64,000 bases of DNA from Novosphingobium mangrovisedimenti (lineage in GTDB: Bacteria; Pseudomonadota; Alphaproteobacteria; Sphingomonadales; Sphingomonadaceae), in the NCBI RefSeq assembly GCF_025153475.1, contig NZ_JANZXA010000001.1, forward strand, positions 124,001 through 188,000, written 5' to 3'. The notes below the pieces were generated by a model. It was not told the origin of the DNA and ran no database searches. It saw only the letters and a program-made list of their open reading frames with translations. This document shows, piece after piece, positions 44,395-53,017 of the stretch. Both the position numbers and the translations under genes were made by a program. Positions within the stretch are counted from its first letter, which is position 1; the number at the start of each line of letters is the position of its first letter.

Positions 44395-44793
44395 ATGATT
44401 CCCGCCACATTTGCTCAAGCCGCCTTGCGCGGCATCCGCGGCAAGTGCCCGCGCTGCGGCGAAGGTCGCCTGTTCGGCAAGTGGCTCAAGCCGCTTGAGC
44501 ATTGTCCGGTCTGCACCCTGGACCTTACCCCGCAGCGGGCGGATGATTTTCCCGCCTACATCGCGATCCTCGTCACCGGCCACCTGATGGCACCACTGAT
44601 CATCATGCTCAGCCTCGATTTCGAGCTGGAGCCGCTGGCCATGGTCCTGATCCTGGTACCGCTGGCCCTCGTCATGATGCTGGGAATGCTGCAGCCGGCC
44701 AAGGGCGCGGTCATCGCGGCGCAGTGGTGGTTCGGGCTGCACGGCTTCGTGAAGGAGCGCCTGCCCGAGGACAACGCCTCGGATTCGATGTGA
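44395..44793 (+). CDS. DUF983 membrane protein
   Basis: 132 residues. The N-terminal C-P-R-C-G and later H-C-P-V-C pairs (Cys-rich) suit a zinc-ribbon-like element, followed by two membrane helices. The FAQAALRGIRGKCPRCGEGRLF start is typical of DUF983. It is next to and just upstream of the MoeB-like gene (13 bp). Function unknown. Confidence 0.8.
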   Translation: MIPATFAQAALRGIRGKCPRCGEGRLFGKWLKPLEHCPVCTLDLTPQRADDFPAYIAILVTGHLMAPLIIMLSLDFELEPLAMVLILVPLALVMMLGMLQPAKGAVIAAQWWFGLHGFVKERLPEDNASDSM

Positions 44794-44806
44794 AGCGCAT
44801 CGCGCA

Positions 44807-45577
44807 ATGAGCATTTCTCCCGACCGGCTCAATCGTTTCGCACGCCATATCGTCCTGCCCGAAGTGGGCGGAGCGGGTCAGGTGGCGCTGGCTGAATCGC
44901 ATGTCGTGCTTGTCGGCTGCGGCGGGATTGGCAGTCCTGCACTGCAATATCTCGCCGCAGCCGGCATAGGGCGCCTGACTCTGGTCGATGATGACGTCGT
45001 CGACGTCAGCAACCTCCAGCGCCAGACGATTTACACGCCGTCTGATGTCGGCAAGCCCAAGGCGGAAACGGCAGCCGAATGGGTGCGGCGTTTTGATCTT
45101 GGCCTCGAGGTCAATGCAAACGTCACGCGGGTGGGGGGTGACAACGCTGCCCAGATCCTCTCCGGCGCGAGTCTCGTATTGGACGGGTGTGACAACTTCG
45201 CGACTCGGCTGACCGTGTCAGATTCCTGTGTAAAACTGGGAATTCCGCTGACCAGCGCCGCGATCGGCCGCTTTCAGGGGCAGGTCGCCAACTTCGCGGG
45301 ACACCTGCCCGACCAGCCCTGCTACCGTTGTTTCGTGGGCGATGCCTTCGACGCCGAGGATTGCGACACCTGCGCCGCCGACGGCGTGCTCGGCGCCATG
45401 GTCGGCATGGTCGGCACTTTCGCGGTCATGCATGCGATTCGCGTTCTGCTCGCCGGGCACGCAGCCTTCGGCGATCCCCAGTTCGGCACGCTGCACCTGA
45501 TCGATGGCATGGCCCCCTCGATGCGCCCGCTGCGAGTCGCCAAGGACCCGGCCTGCAAGGGGTGCGGCAGCACCTGA
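44807..45577 (+). CDS. MoeB/ThiF-type adenylyltransferase
   Basis: 256 residues. GCGGIGSPALQYLAAAGIGRLTLVDDDVVDVSNLQRQTIYTPSDVGKPKAE holds the nucleotide-binding site and arginine finger, and zinc-ligand pairs CYRC and CKGC flank the core. DGCDNFATRLTVSDSC and the CDTC crossover loop are also typical. It activates the C-terminal Gly-Gly of a ubiquitin-like sulfur carrier (MoaD or ThiS). In a molybdenum-enzyme context MoeB is a good guess, but ThiF cannot be excluded. Confidence 0.88.
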   Translation: MSISPDRLNRFARHIVLPEVGGAGQVALAESHVVLVGCGGIGSPALQYLAAAGIGRLTLVDDDVVDVSNLQRQTIYTPSDVGKPKAETAAEWVRRFDLGLEVNANVTRVGGDNAAQILSGASLVLDGCDNFATRLTVSDSCVKLGIPLTSAAIGRFQGQVANFAGHLPDQPCYRCFVGDAFDAEDCDTCAADGVLGAMVGMVGTFAVMHAIRVLLAGHAAFGDPQFGTLHLIDGMAPSMRPLRVAKDPACKGCGST

Positions 45578-45618
45578 CGCGAGGGACCTGTCCCACCGCG
45601 CCTTTTGCCTGGAACTTC

Positions 45619-46326
45619 TCAGGTACGTCCGGCCAGCATCGTCTCCACCCACGCCGGCACCAGTTCGGTGGCCGGACCATGGCGGGCCTCTTCGAACCAC
45701 AGGCTCCCCTGCGAAGGTTCGAGATTGAGTTCGAGCGTGGCCGCGCCAAGATCGCGTGCATTGCGCACGAAACCGGCCGCCGGATAGACCGCGCCGGACG
45801 TGCCGATCGAGACGAACAGGTTTGCCTCCCGCAGCGCCGAGAAGATCTCCTCCATGTGATAGGGGACCTCGCCGAACCAGACGACATCGGGCCGCAGAGC
45901 CGTGTCGCCGCATGCCGGGCACGCCGGACGGTCGATCAGCGGCCCAGTCCATGGCGAACGAACATCGCAGCTGGTGCACCAGGCATTGAGGTGCTCGCCA
46001 TGCATGTGCAGCACGCGCTTCGCCCCGGCCCGCTCGTGCAGGTCGTCCACGTTCTGGGTCACGATGAGGAGATTCCCCGGCCATTCCCGGTCCAGCCGCG
46101 CCAATGCATGATGCGCCGCATTCGGCTCCTTGGTCTGGATCGCTTCGCGCCGCATGTCGTAGAAGCGCAGGACCAGATCCGGATCGCGCGTGAAGGCCTC
46201 GGGCGTGGCCACGTCTTCCACGGCTTGACCCTCCCAAAGCCCGCCCGCACCGCGAAAAGTGTCGATCCCGCTTTCAGCGGAAACGCCTGCGCCTGTGAGG
46301 ATCAAAATGTTTCTGATCGTTGTCAT
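45619..46326 (-). CDS. cobB: Sir2-family NAD-dependent protein deacylase
   Basis: 235 residues. [22 protein letters not shown] is the NAD-binding start, TQNVDDLHERAG the catalytic motif, HMHGEHLNAWCTSC with CPACG gives the four zinc cysteines, and WFGEVPYHM contains the active-site surroundings. YDMRREA near residue 60 resembles the Tyr/Arg pair that selects succinyl groups in class III sirtuins. It removes acyl groups from lysines. Convergent with the MoeB-like gene. Confidence 0.92.
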   Translation of the reverse strand: MTTIRNILILTGAGVSAESGIDTFRGAGGLWEGQAVEDVATPEAFTRDPDLVLRFYDMRREAIQTKEPNAAHHALARLDREWPGNLLIVTQNVDDLHERAGAKRVLHMHGEHLNAWCTSCDVRSPWTGPLIDRPACPACGDTALRPDVVWFGEVPYHMEEIFSALREANLFVSIGTSGAVYPAAGFVRNARDLGAATLELNLEPSQGSLWFEEARHGPATELVPAWVETMLAGRT

Positions 46327-46742
46327 GGGGTGCGAGTATGGCTGATGTGCATCACATGGCCAATGATGGAGCGTGGCTACGGCAGCAATATGGCGATCTG
46401 TGTAAATTGCCCGAATGCCGTGAAGCGTTGGAAAGTAGACGGTGCCACTCTACCGCGAAGTGCGGCTCGCGAAACGGTATAGTAAAAAGATTATCGAGAC
46501 GGTAGCCGCGATCCCAATGCAATCGGACGACAGCTTTGCGATCCCAAATCCCTGAGAAACTTCTGAAACTCCGAAACCTGTGACGGCGGCGAAGATTGGG
46601 AAAGTCCAAGTCGGGATGAACTGCAGCAGACGCGTCATCAAACCATCATGTCCTAGCTCCGCGGTGTCCGCAATGGGGTGCTTGCAGAACGGCAGCTTTG
46701 ACAGAAAATACCTGCATTGCAGCCTGTCATTCTGATCAACCT
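46327..46742. other. Low-coding region between the two sir2 sequences
   Basis: About 415 bp upstream of cobB. Apart from a small hydrophobic frame (46450-46638) it has no clear gene. GC is lower than in the neighbourhood, which fits inserted or decayed DNA. Confidence 0.5.
46450..46638 (-). CDS. Possible small membrane protein
   Basis: 62 residues (MTRLLQFIPTWTFPIFAAVTGFGVSEVSQGFG...IGIAATVSIIFLLYRFASRTSR) with two hydrophobic segments. It lacks a clear ribosome site. It may be a remnant; family not recognised. Confidence 0.35.
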   Translation of the reverse strand: MTRLLQFIPTWTFPIFAAVTGFGVSEVSQGFGIAKLSSDCIGIAATVSIIFLLYRFASRTSR

Positions 46743-46877
46743 TCAGGGTACAACTCTATACTGGGTGTCCACGCGGTGCTGCTCCCACAGGCCGCCCGCG
46801 TCGCGGAAGGTGTCGATGCCGCTTTCGGCGCTTACGCCCGCGCCGGTGAGGATCACGATGTTGGAGATTCGGCTCAT
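46743..46877 (-). pseudogene. Truncated second sir2 copy
   Basis: From an ATG at 46877 the frame reads [20 protein letters not shown] and then [17 protein letters not shown], the first 35 residues of a Sir2 protein, then leaves homology (TQYRVVP) and stops at 44 residues. It is a 5' fragment of a Sir2-family gene, distinct from the full copy at 45619. The zinc and catalytic parts are gone. Confidence 0.85.
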
Positions 46878-46986
46878 GATCCGACAATACCGTCGGCGCT
46901 GAACTTGTCGAAGCGCGTTGTTTGGGCCATGCGGTCGACGAAACGACATCACATTGAACAGGCTCGGGCCGAGCGGGGAACTGATA

Positions 46987-47715
46987 GTGAGCAGAATCGG
47001 AATCATCGGCAGCAACGGACGCATGGGCCGGGCAATCGCGGAGGCCGTCGAAGCAGCGGGCGAGGAACTGGCCGGCGGCATCGACAAGGATGGCGACGTC
47101 GCGGCGCTGGCAGCACAAGCCGATGTCCTGATCGACTTCTCCAGCCCGGCGGCGCTGGAAGGCAATCTGGATGCCGCGGTGGCGACAGGCCTGCCGATCG
47201 TCATCGGCACCACCGGCCTCGAGGAACGCCACCACTGGCTGATCGACAAGGCCGCCGAGACGATCCCCGTCCTGCAGACCGGCAACACCTCCCTGGGCGT
47301 CACCCTGCTCGCGCACCTCGTGCGCGAGGCGGCCGGCCGGCTTGGCGAGGACTGGGACATCGAGATCGTCGAAACCCACCACCGCATGAAAGTGGATGCC
47401 CCTTCCGGCACGGCGCTGCTGCTGGGCGAAGCGGCCGCCGATGGACGGGGCGTCGATCTTGCCGACAATTCCGTGCGCGGCCGCGATGGCATCACCGGCA
47501 AGCGCGAGACCGGCACGATCGGGTTCGCCGCGCTGCGCGGCGGCACCGTTGCCGGCGACCACACCATCCATTTCCTGGCCGACAACGAACGCCTGTCCCT
47601 GTCGCACATGGCCGAAAACCGGGGAATCTTCGCCAGGGGCGCGCTCAGGGCAGCACAGTGGCTGCGGGACAAGCCCGCCGGCCGCTACACCATGCCCCAG
47701 GTGCTGGGGCTCTGA
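46987..47715 (+). CDS. dapB: 4-hydroxy-tetrahydrodipicolinate reductase
   Basis: 242 residues with a GTG start at 46987 (after GGGGAA). [17 protein letters not shown] is the nucleotide-binding motif; [23 protein letters not shown] carries the catalytic His and Lys. It reduces the dihydropicolinate precursor in lysine and peptidoglycan synthesis. It touches the next gene with no gap. Confidence 0.96.
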   Translation: MSRIGIIGSNGRMGRAIAEAVEAAGEELAGGIDKDGDVAALAAQADVLIDFSSPAALEGNLDAAVATGLPIVIGTTGLEERHHWLIDKAAETIPVLQTGNTSLGVTLLAHLVREAAGRLGEDWDIEIVETHHRMKVDAPSGTALLLGEAAADGRGVDLADNSVRGRDGITGKRETGTIGFAALRGGTVAGDHTIHFLADNERLSLSHMAENRGIFARGALRAAQWLRDKPAGRYTMPQVLGL

Positions 47716-48498
47716 ATGGTGGCTTTGCGCAAGCAAGTCTATCAACAACTCTTCGCGCGGGCGGACGCGACCCACGGCCTGACCCTGTTTAACAAGGCCA
47801 TCATCATCGTCATCCTCGCCGCGGTCGGGGTGACGATCATTGCCACCGAACCCGCCATGTTCCAGCCGCACCGCGAATTCTTCATCGGGCTGGAAATGCT
47901 GTTCGGCGTGATCTTCGGCGTGGAATACCTCGGGCGCGTGTGGAGCATCGTGGAGGAAGCGGACGGACAGCCCGCCTGGAAAGTCCGCCTCCATTTCGTG
48001 TTCACGCCACTGGCGCTGATCGACCTTGTCGTCGTGGTTGCCTCGCTTATGCCGTTCTTCTTCAGCGACGTCGCCCTGCTGCGCGTCGTCCGGCTCATCA
48101 GGCTCGCCGCCCTCGCCAAGTTCGGACGCTTCTCCACGGCCTTGCGTGAACTGGTCCGGGCGCTGCTCGCACGACGCTACGAACTGCTGGTGACGATGGC
48201 ACTGGCGGCCTGCCTGCTGCTGTTCGGCGCCAGCTCGCTCTATTGGGCCGAGCGCCACGTCCAGCCCGAGGCCTTCGGCTCGATCCCGCGCGCGCTGTGG
48301 TGGGCGATCATCACGCTAACCACTGTCGGCTACGGCGACGTCTCGCCGATCACACCGCTGGGCAAGCTCCTCGCATCGGTCGTGGCGCTGGGCGGCATAG
48401 GCCTTGTCGCCATGCCTACCGGCATCATGGCCTCAGCCTTCAGCGACGCCATGCAGCGGCAACGCGACGCCGCGAACAAGGACGGTCCGGACGCATGA
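47716..48498 (+). CDS. Voltage-gated-type potassium channel
   Basis: 260 residues with six membrane helices. S4-like LLRVVRLIRLAALAKFGRF has regularly spaced arginines, and the pore loop ends with TVGYGD, the K+ selectivity filter, near residues 203-208. No regulatory RCK domain follows. It is at the inner membrane. Its start directly follows the dapB stop, and its stop overlaps nth, suggesting one transcript. Confidence 0.92.
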   Translation: MVALRKQVYQQLFARADATHGLTLFNKAIIIVILAAVGVTIIATEPAMFQPHREFFIGLEMLFGVIFGVEYLGRVWSIVEEADGQPAWKVRLHFVFTPLALIDLVVVVASLMPFFFSDVALLRVVRLIRLAALAKFGRFSTALRELVRALLARRYELLVTMALAACLLLFGASSLYWAERHVQPEAFGSIPRALWWAIITLTTVGYGDVSPITPLGKLLASVVALGGIGLVAMPTGIMASAFSDAMQRQRDAANKDGPDA

Positions 48499-49166
48499 AA
48501 AAAGATCAGATCTTCGAGTTCTTCCGCCGCCTTGCCGAACTGAACCCCTCGCCCGAGACGGAGCTCGAATTCGGCAACACCTACCAACTTCTGGTGGCCG
48601 TGGTGCTGTCCGCGCAGGCGACCGACGTCGGCGTGAACAAGGCCACGCGCGCGCTGTTTCGCGAGGTGAAGACTCCCCGGCAGATGCTGGACCTCGGCGA
48701 GGAAGGGCTGAAGACGCACATAAAGACGATCGGCCTGTTCAATTCCAAGGCGAAGAACGTCATCGCCCTGTCCGAAATTCTCGTGCGCGACTACGGCGGA
48801 GAAGTGCCCGCCGATCGCGACGCGCTGGTCGAGCTTCCGGGGGTCGGGCGCAAGACCGCCAACGTGGTGATGAACTGTGCCTTCGGGGCCGAGACTTTTG
48901 CGGTCGATACCCATATCTTCCGCGTCGGCAACCGTACTGGCCTTGCCAAGGGCAAGACGCCGCTGGCGGTCGAGAAGCAGCTCGAAAAGAAAGTCCCGGC
49001 GCCGTTTCGCGTCGGCGCGCACCACTGGCTGATCCTGCACGGGCGTTACATCTGCAAGGCGCGAACGCCGGAATGCTGGCGCTGCCCGGTCGTTGACTTG
49101 TGCGGCTACAAGCCCAAGATCATGGAAAAAGGGACCGGGAAAGCAAAATCCGGGACCAAGGCCTGA
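48495..49166 (+). CDS. nth: Endonuclease III
   Basis: 223 residues. LPGVGRKTANVV contains the catalytic Lys in the helix-hairpin-helix, VDTHIFRVGNRT the catalytic Asp, and C-x6-C-x2-C-x5-C (CKARTPECWRCPVVDLC) binds a [4Fe-4S] cluster. It removes oxidised pyrimidines. It overlaps the channel gene by ATGA. Confidence 0.96.
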   Translation: MKKDQIFEFFRRLAELNPSPETELEFGNTYQLLVAVVLSAQATDVGVNKATRALFREVKTPRQMLDLGEEGLKTHIKTIGLFNSKAKNVIALSEILVRDYGGEVPADRDALVELPGVGRKTANVVMNCAFGAETFAVDTHIFRVGNRTGLAKGKTPLAVEKQLEKKVPAPFRVGAHHWLILHGRYICKARTPECWRCPVVDLCGYKPKIMEKGTGKAKSGTKA

Positions 49167-49274
49167 AACCCGGATCTGAGGCTAAAGCCCGAGGTCTCCG
49201 TCTTTAAGAAGATGGCAACAAGGGGACGAGCGTGCATCTCGTCCCGGATGGGCCGGACAGAGGAGAAGGTTACC

Positions 49275-49667
49275 ATGAAAACTGCTTATTTGCCGTTGGT
49301 CCTGACGTCGCTCGCGCTTGCCGCCTGTTCGCAAGGCGAACCGCGCAAGGCGCCGCCGGTTACGCCCGCAGCCGAAGCCATCGGCCCCGCGCGGGATTGC
49401 CTTCCCATCACGCAGTTTTCGAACACCCGCATTCGCGACGACTGGACGATCGACTTCATCGGCGGCGCCGGCAGCAAGGTCTGGCGCGTCACACTGCCCA
49501 ATCGCTGCAACGGCCTGAAGTCTGCCGACAGCTTCACATACGAGACCTCGCTGTCGCAGCTATGCAAGCACGACATCATCTATCCGCTGCTGCAGTACGG
49601 CGGCAGGCCGCAGCGCGGCGCGGGCTGCGGCATGGGGCCCTTCGTGCCGGTCAAGCTCAAGCGCTGA
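49275..49667 (+). CDS. Small lipoprotein
   Basis: 130 residues. MKTAYLPLVLTSLALAAC gives a lipobox, so the mature protein is lipid-anchored at Cys18. The rest is a compact Cys-containing domain (DCLPITQFSNTRIRDDWTIDF...RVTLPNRCNGLKSADSFTYET...LCKHDIIYPL). It resembles sphingomonad lipoproteins of unknown function (DUF6491-like is a guess). No operon partner. Confidence 0.75.
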   Translation: MKTAYLPLVLTSLALAACSQGEPRKAPPVTPAAEAIGPARDCLPITQFSNTRIRDDWTIDFIGGAGSKVWRVTLPNRCNGLKSADSFTYETSLSQLCKHDIIYPLLQYGGRPQRGAGCGMGPFVPVKLKR

Positions 49668-49705
49668 CGACGGCACGCCCCTAGCCAGACCGACCGGCGC
49701 CGACG

Positions 49706-50944
49706 CTAGATGTCGTCGGCGCTGATCATTTCCTCGCGGTCGATCTCGTTGGTCATGACCGCGACCGTGGTTGCCACCGCCGCGTCGCCGCTGACGTTGG
49801 TGACGGTACGCATCATGTCCATGATCCGGTCGACGCCGGCGACGAACGCGATCGTCTCCAGCGGCACGCCGACTGCACCGAAGACGAGCGCCATCATGAT
49901 CAGGCCCGCGCCGGGAATGCCCGCCGCGCCGACCGCCCCGAGGGTCGAGAGAATCGAGATCAGGAAGTAGTCGCCCCAGGACAGATGCACGCCGAAGACC
50001 TGGGCGCCGAACAGCGTGGCCAGGCCCAGGTACATGGCCGTGCCGTTCATGTTGATCGTCGCGCCCAGCGAAACCACGAAGCTGGCCACCGAATTGCTGA
50101 CGCCCAGGTTGCGTTCGGTACAACGCATCGTCACCGGCAGCGTGGCGTTCGACGAAGCCGTCGAATAGCTCACCGCCATGGCATCGATGATACCGCGGAA
50201 GAAATCGTGCACCGGCAGCTTGGCCAGGAAATGGATCATCGCCGAGTACAACACGAAGATGATCAGCAGGCAGCCCACGTAGTTGAGCACGACGAGCTTG
50301 GCGAGCGCGATCAGGGCGTCCTGCCCGAGCGTTCCGGCGACCCAGGCCATGAGCGCGAAGACGCCGAACGGGGTCAGCTCCATCACGATCATCGTCACCT
50401 TCTGCATGACGACTGAGCCGCTATCGAAGACCTTTGCCGCAGGCTCGCCCTCCTTGCCGGCCATCAGGATGCCGATGCCCATCAGCATGGCGAAGACGAT
50501 CAGCGGCAGCACCTGCGCATCGGCCATGACCTTCACCGGGCTTTCCGGCACCATCGACAGGATCATGTCGACCGCCGTGGTCCTGTTCGGCTCGGGCGTG
50601 ATGCCGAGTTCGATCGCACTGGCATCGATGCCCTGCCCCGGCTTGAAGAAGGAGCCCAGCGCCAGCCCCAGCCAGACCGCGATCTGGCCGGTCACCACGA
50701 ACAGCAGCATCGCGCGGCCACCGACCGCACCCAGCTTGCGCAAATCCCCGATCGCCGCGACGCCGGAAACCAGCGAGAAGAAGATCAGCGGGACCACCAG
50801 CATCTTCACCGACTTGATGAAGAAGTCGCCGATCCACTTGATCGATTCCGCGTCGGGTCCCCAAAACAGGCCTGTCAGCGTGCCCAGCACAAGGGCTCCG
50901 ATCACACGCTGCCAGAGAGGAATGGTGAACCAGAAACGAACCAT
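49706..50944 (-). CDS. Dicarboxylate/amino-acid:cation symporter (DAACS family)
   Basis: 412 residues. Several membrane helices and the family's serine-rich re-entrant loop (AVSYSTASSNATLPVTM) plus NMNGTAMYLGLATLF and AAGIPGAGLIMM. The family takes up succinate, malate or glutamate with Na+ or H+. Which one cannot be told. It is a single-gene unit. Confidence 0.93.
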   Translation of the reverse strand: MVRFWFTIPLWQRVIGALVLGTLTGLFWGPDAESIKWIGDFFIKSVKMLVVPLIFFSLVSGVAAIGDLRKLGAVGGRAMLLFVVTGQIAVWLGLALGSFFKPGQGIDASAIELGITPEPNRTTAVDMILSMVPESPVKVMADAQVLPLIVFAMLMGIGILMAGKEGEPAAKVFDSGSVVMQKVTMIVMELTPFGVFALMAWVAGTLGQDALIALAKLVVLNYVGCLLIIFVLYSAMIHFLAKLPVHDFFRGIIDAMAVSYSTASSNATLPVTMRCTERNLGVSNSVASFVVSLGATINMNGTAMYLGLATLFGAQVFGVHLSWGDYFLISILSTLGAVGAAGIPGAGLIMMALVFGAVGVPLETIAFVAGVDRIMDMMRTVTNVSGDAAVATTVAVMTNEIDREEMISADDI

Positions 50945-51157
50945 CGACTACCCCTTCAAAACGGCAGCAGGGCAAATTGCCCCCTACACGGCATCAGCGT
51001 CATGCTTGAGGTAGAGCACCCGGCCCTGGGTCATGACCGCTACGAAACCGGCCATGACCGCGGCCCTCGGCCGACGGCCGTGCACCCCAGCAGGAAAATT
51101 ACACTCAAAACTAACACCCGGACCTGTCGGGTCAATGTCACGGCGGGCCGGAAATTG
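50945..51157. other. Spacer between the symporter and dapE
   Basis: About 210 bp; contains the symporter promoter. No coding frame is convincing. Confidence 0.4.
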
Positions 51158-52306
51158 TCAGAAAACTGAAAGAGCTGCTTCCGTGATGCGCCGATAAATA
51201 CGTGAAAGTGCGGCCAAATCGTCCATCGCCACGGCCTCGTCCCGCTTGTGCATGGTGGCATTGCACAGGCCGAATTCGATCACCGGGCACAGATCCTTGA
51301 GGAACCGCGCGTCCGAGGTACCACCGCTGGTCGACAGTTCAGGTTCGACTCCGGTCTCGGTCCTAATCGCCTCTGCCAGCAAGGTGGAGAACATGCCGGG
51401 CGCGGTAAGGAAGGATTCGCCGGAAATCACCGACCTTGCCGTGCCGCCGTGCTTTTCGGCGATCTCCGTGACGCGCGCGCCCAGTTCGGTTCCGGTATGC
51501 AGATCATTGAAGCGGATCGAGATGCGCGCGCTCGCCCTGGCCGGAATCACGTTGTGCGCCGGATTGCCGACTGTGAGATCGGTGATCTCGAGATTGCTGG
51601 GCTGGAACCAGTCGGTCCCCTCATCCAGCACCAGCGCATCGAGTTCGGCCAGCATGGCGACCAGCCTGGTGATGGGGTTGTCCGCAAGATGCGGATAGGC
51701 GACATGGCCCTGCACGCCCTCGACATCGAGGAAGATGTTCACCGAGCCGCGGCGGCCGATCTTCATCATGTCACCCAGACGGTTCACCGAGGTCGGCTCG
51801 CCGACAAGGCACAGGTCGGGAATCTCGCCGCGTTCGCGCATGAGGTCGATCAGTGCGCGCGTGCCATAGACAGCCGGGCCTTCCTCGTCGCCGGTGATGA
51901 TGAAGCTCAGCGTGCCCGCCTCGGCGGGGATGTCGCGCACGGCGGCGACCATCGCCGCGATCGAGCCCTTCATGTCCACCGCGCCGCGTCCGTAGAGCAG
52001 CTCTCCGCGCCGCTCGGGCAGGAACGGCGCGGTGGTCCAGCCCTCGCCCGGCGGCACAACGTCGAGGTGCCCGGCAAAGGCGAAGTGCCGCGATCCTTCG
52101 GGGCCCCGGCGAATGGCGAAGAGGTTCTCGACCGGCCCGTCCGGCGCCTCGCCGGCAACGAAGCGCACAACCTCGAAGCCGAACGGCGCAAGCTGCTGCT
52201 CCAGGCAATCGAACACCATGCCCGTGGCCGGCGTGACGCTGGGACAGGCGATCAGGGCTTCGGCAAGATCGGTGACGCTTGAAGTGGAAGGCACAGTCTG
52301 GGACAT
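51158..52306 (-). CDS. dapE: Succinyl-diaminopimelate desuccinylase
   Basis: 382 residues from the ATG at 52306. FAFAGHLDVVPPG, GRGAVDMKGSIAAMV, ITGDEEGPAVYGT and LVGEPTS hold the two-zinc ligands and catalytic acid of the M20 family; the domain layout with a lid (RGSVNIFLDVEGVQGHVAYPHLADNPI) matches DapE. It makes LL-diaminopimelate for lysine and cell wall. dapB is also in this window but not linked. Confidence 0.92.
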   Translation of the reverse strand: MSQTVPSTSSVTDLAEALIACPSVTPATGMVFDCLEQQLAPFGFEVVRFVAGEAPDGPVENLFAIRRGPEGSRHFAFAGHLDVVPPGEGWTTAPFLPERRGELLYGRGAVDMKGSIAAMVAAVRDIPAEAGTLSFIITGDEEGPAVYGTRALIDLMRERGEIPDLCLVGEPTSVNRLGDMMKIGRRGSVNIFLDVEGVQGHVAYPHLADNPITRLVAMLAELDALVLDEGTDWFQPSNLEITDLTVGNPAHNVIPARASARISIRFNDLHTGTELGARVTEIAEKHGGTARSVISGESFLTAPGMFSTLLAEAIRTETGVEPELSTSGGTSDARFLKDLCPVIEFGLCNATMHKRDEAVAMDDLAALSRIYRRITEAALSVF

Positions 52307-52361
52307 AGTGCGCCCATCGCACAAGCCCGCCGCGAAGACCATAGGGAGGAGAACGCCCGCC

Positions 52362-52826
52362 ATGCCCAAGCTCGACATCGAAACGATCCCCCAGTCCAAC
52401 AAGACCGGCTATCCGGCCCCCTTCGATGCGGCGGTCGCGGGCCGCTGGTGGCGCCGTCTTGCCCCGGTGGGAGGGTTGACGGAGATGGGGGCAAGCCATG
52501 TCGTGCTTCAGCCCGGCGCCTGGTCCAGCCAGCGCCACTGGCACAACGACGAGGACGAACTGCTGGTCATGCTGACCGGCGAAGCGGTGCTGGTCGAAGA
52601 CGACGGCCGTACCGTGCTGAGGCCCGGCGACGTCTGCGCCTGGCCCAAGGGTGCAACCAACGGCCACCACCTGATCAACGAAAGCGATGCGCCCTGCAGC
52701 TTCATCGCCATCAGCGCCGGCAACCGGAGCGGGACGGGCGCCTATTCGGACATCGACATGAAGTTCGACGCCGCCGGATACTACCGCAAGGACGGTACGC
52801 CCTATCCGACGGAACGGATGAAGTAA
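52362..52826 (+). CDS. Cupin-fold protein
   Basis: 154 residues. QRHWHNDEDELLVMLTGEAVLVEDDGRTVLRPGDVCAWPKGATNGHHLINES contains both cupin motifs: His-x-His with Glu, and the later His. A metal ion probably sits inside. It could be an isomerase, dioxygenase or sugar-binding protein; no specific function. Divergent from dapE, 55 bp apart. Confidence 0.82.
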   Translation: MPKLDIETIPQSNKTGYPAPFDAAVAGRWWRRLAPVGGLTEMGASHVVLQPGAWSSQRHWHNDEDELLVMLTGEAVLVEDDGRTVLRPGDVCAWPKGATNGHHLINESDAPCSFIAISAGNRSGTGAYSDIDMKFDAAGYYRKDGTPYPTERMK

Positions 52827-53017
52827 GAAGGCCCGGCCAGACCGTCGATTACTACGTACAACTTCTGATCGACCGATGTAACCGCGATCAACCCCGATCC
52901 GGTATCCCGTAAATCACAAGACAAGCCGCAAACGCGGCACCGGGGTGAAATTTCTACTCCAGAAACGAGGATGACCTGCAGGCATGGGCACTGCCAACAT
53001 GTCGGAGTAGGAGTTGC

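Noticed and set aside
46352..46609. 85-residue open frame on the minus strand between the sir2 sequences
   Set aside because: Arg/His/Ser-rich shadow composition and it overlaps a more plausible hydrophobic frame.
51040..51261. 73-residue minus-strand frame at the dapE 3' end
   Set aside because: It overlaps dapE and has no protein-like features.
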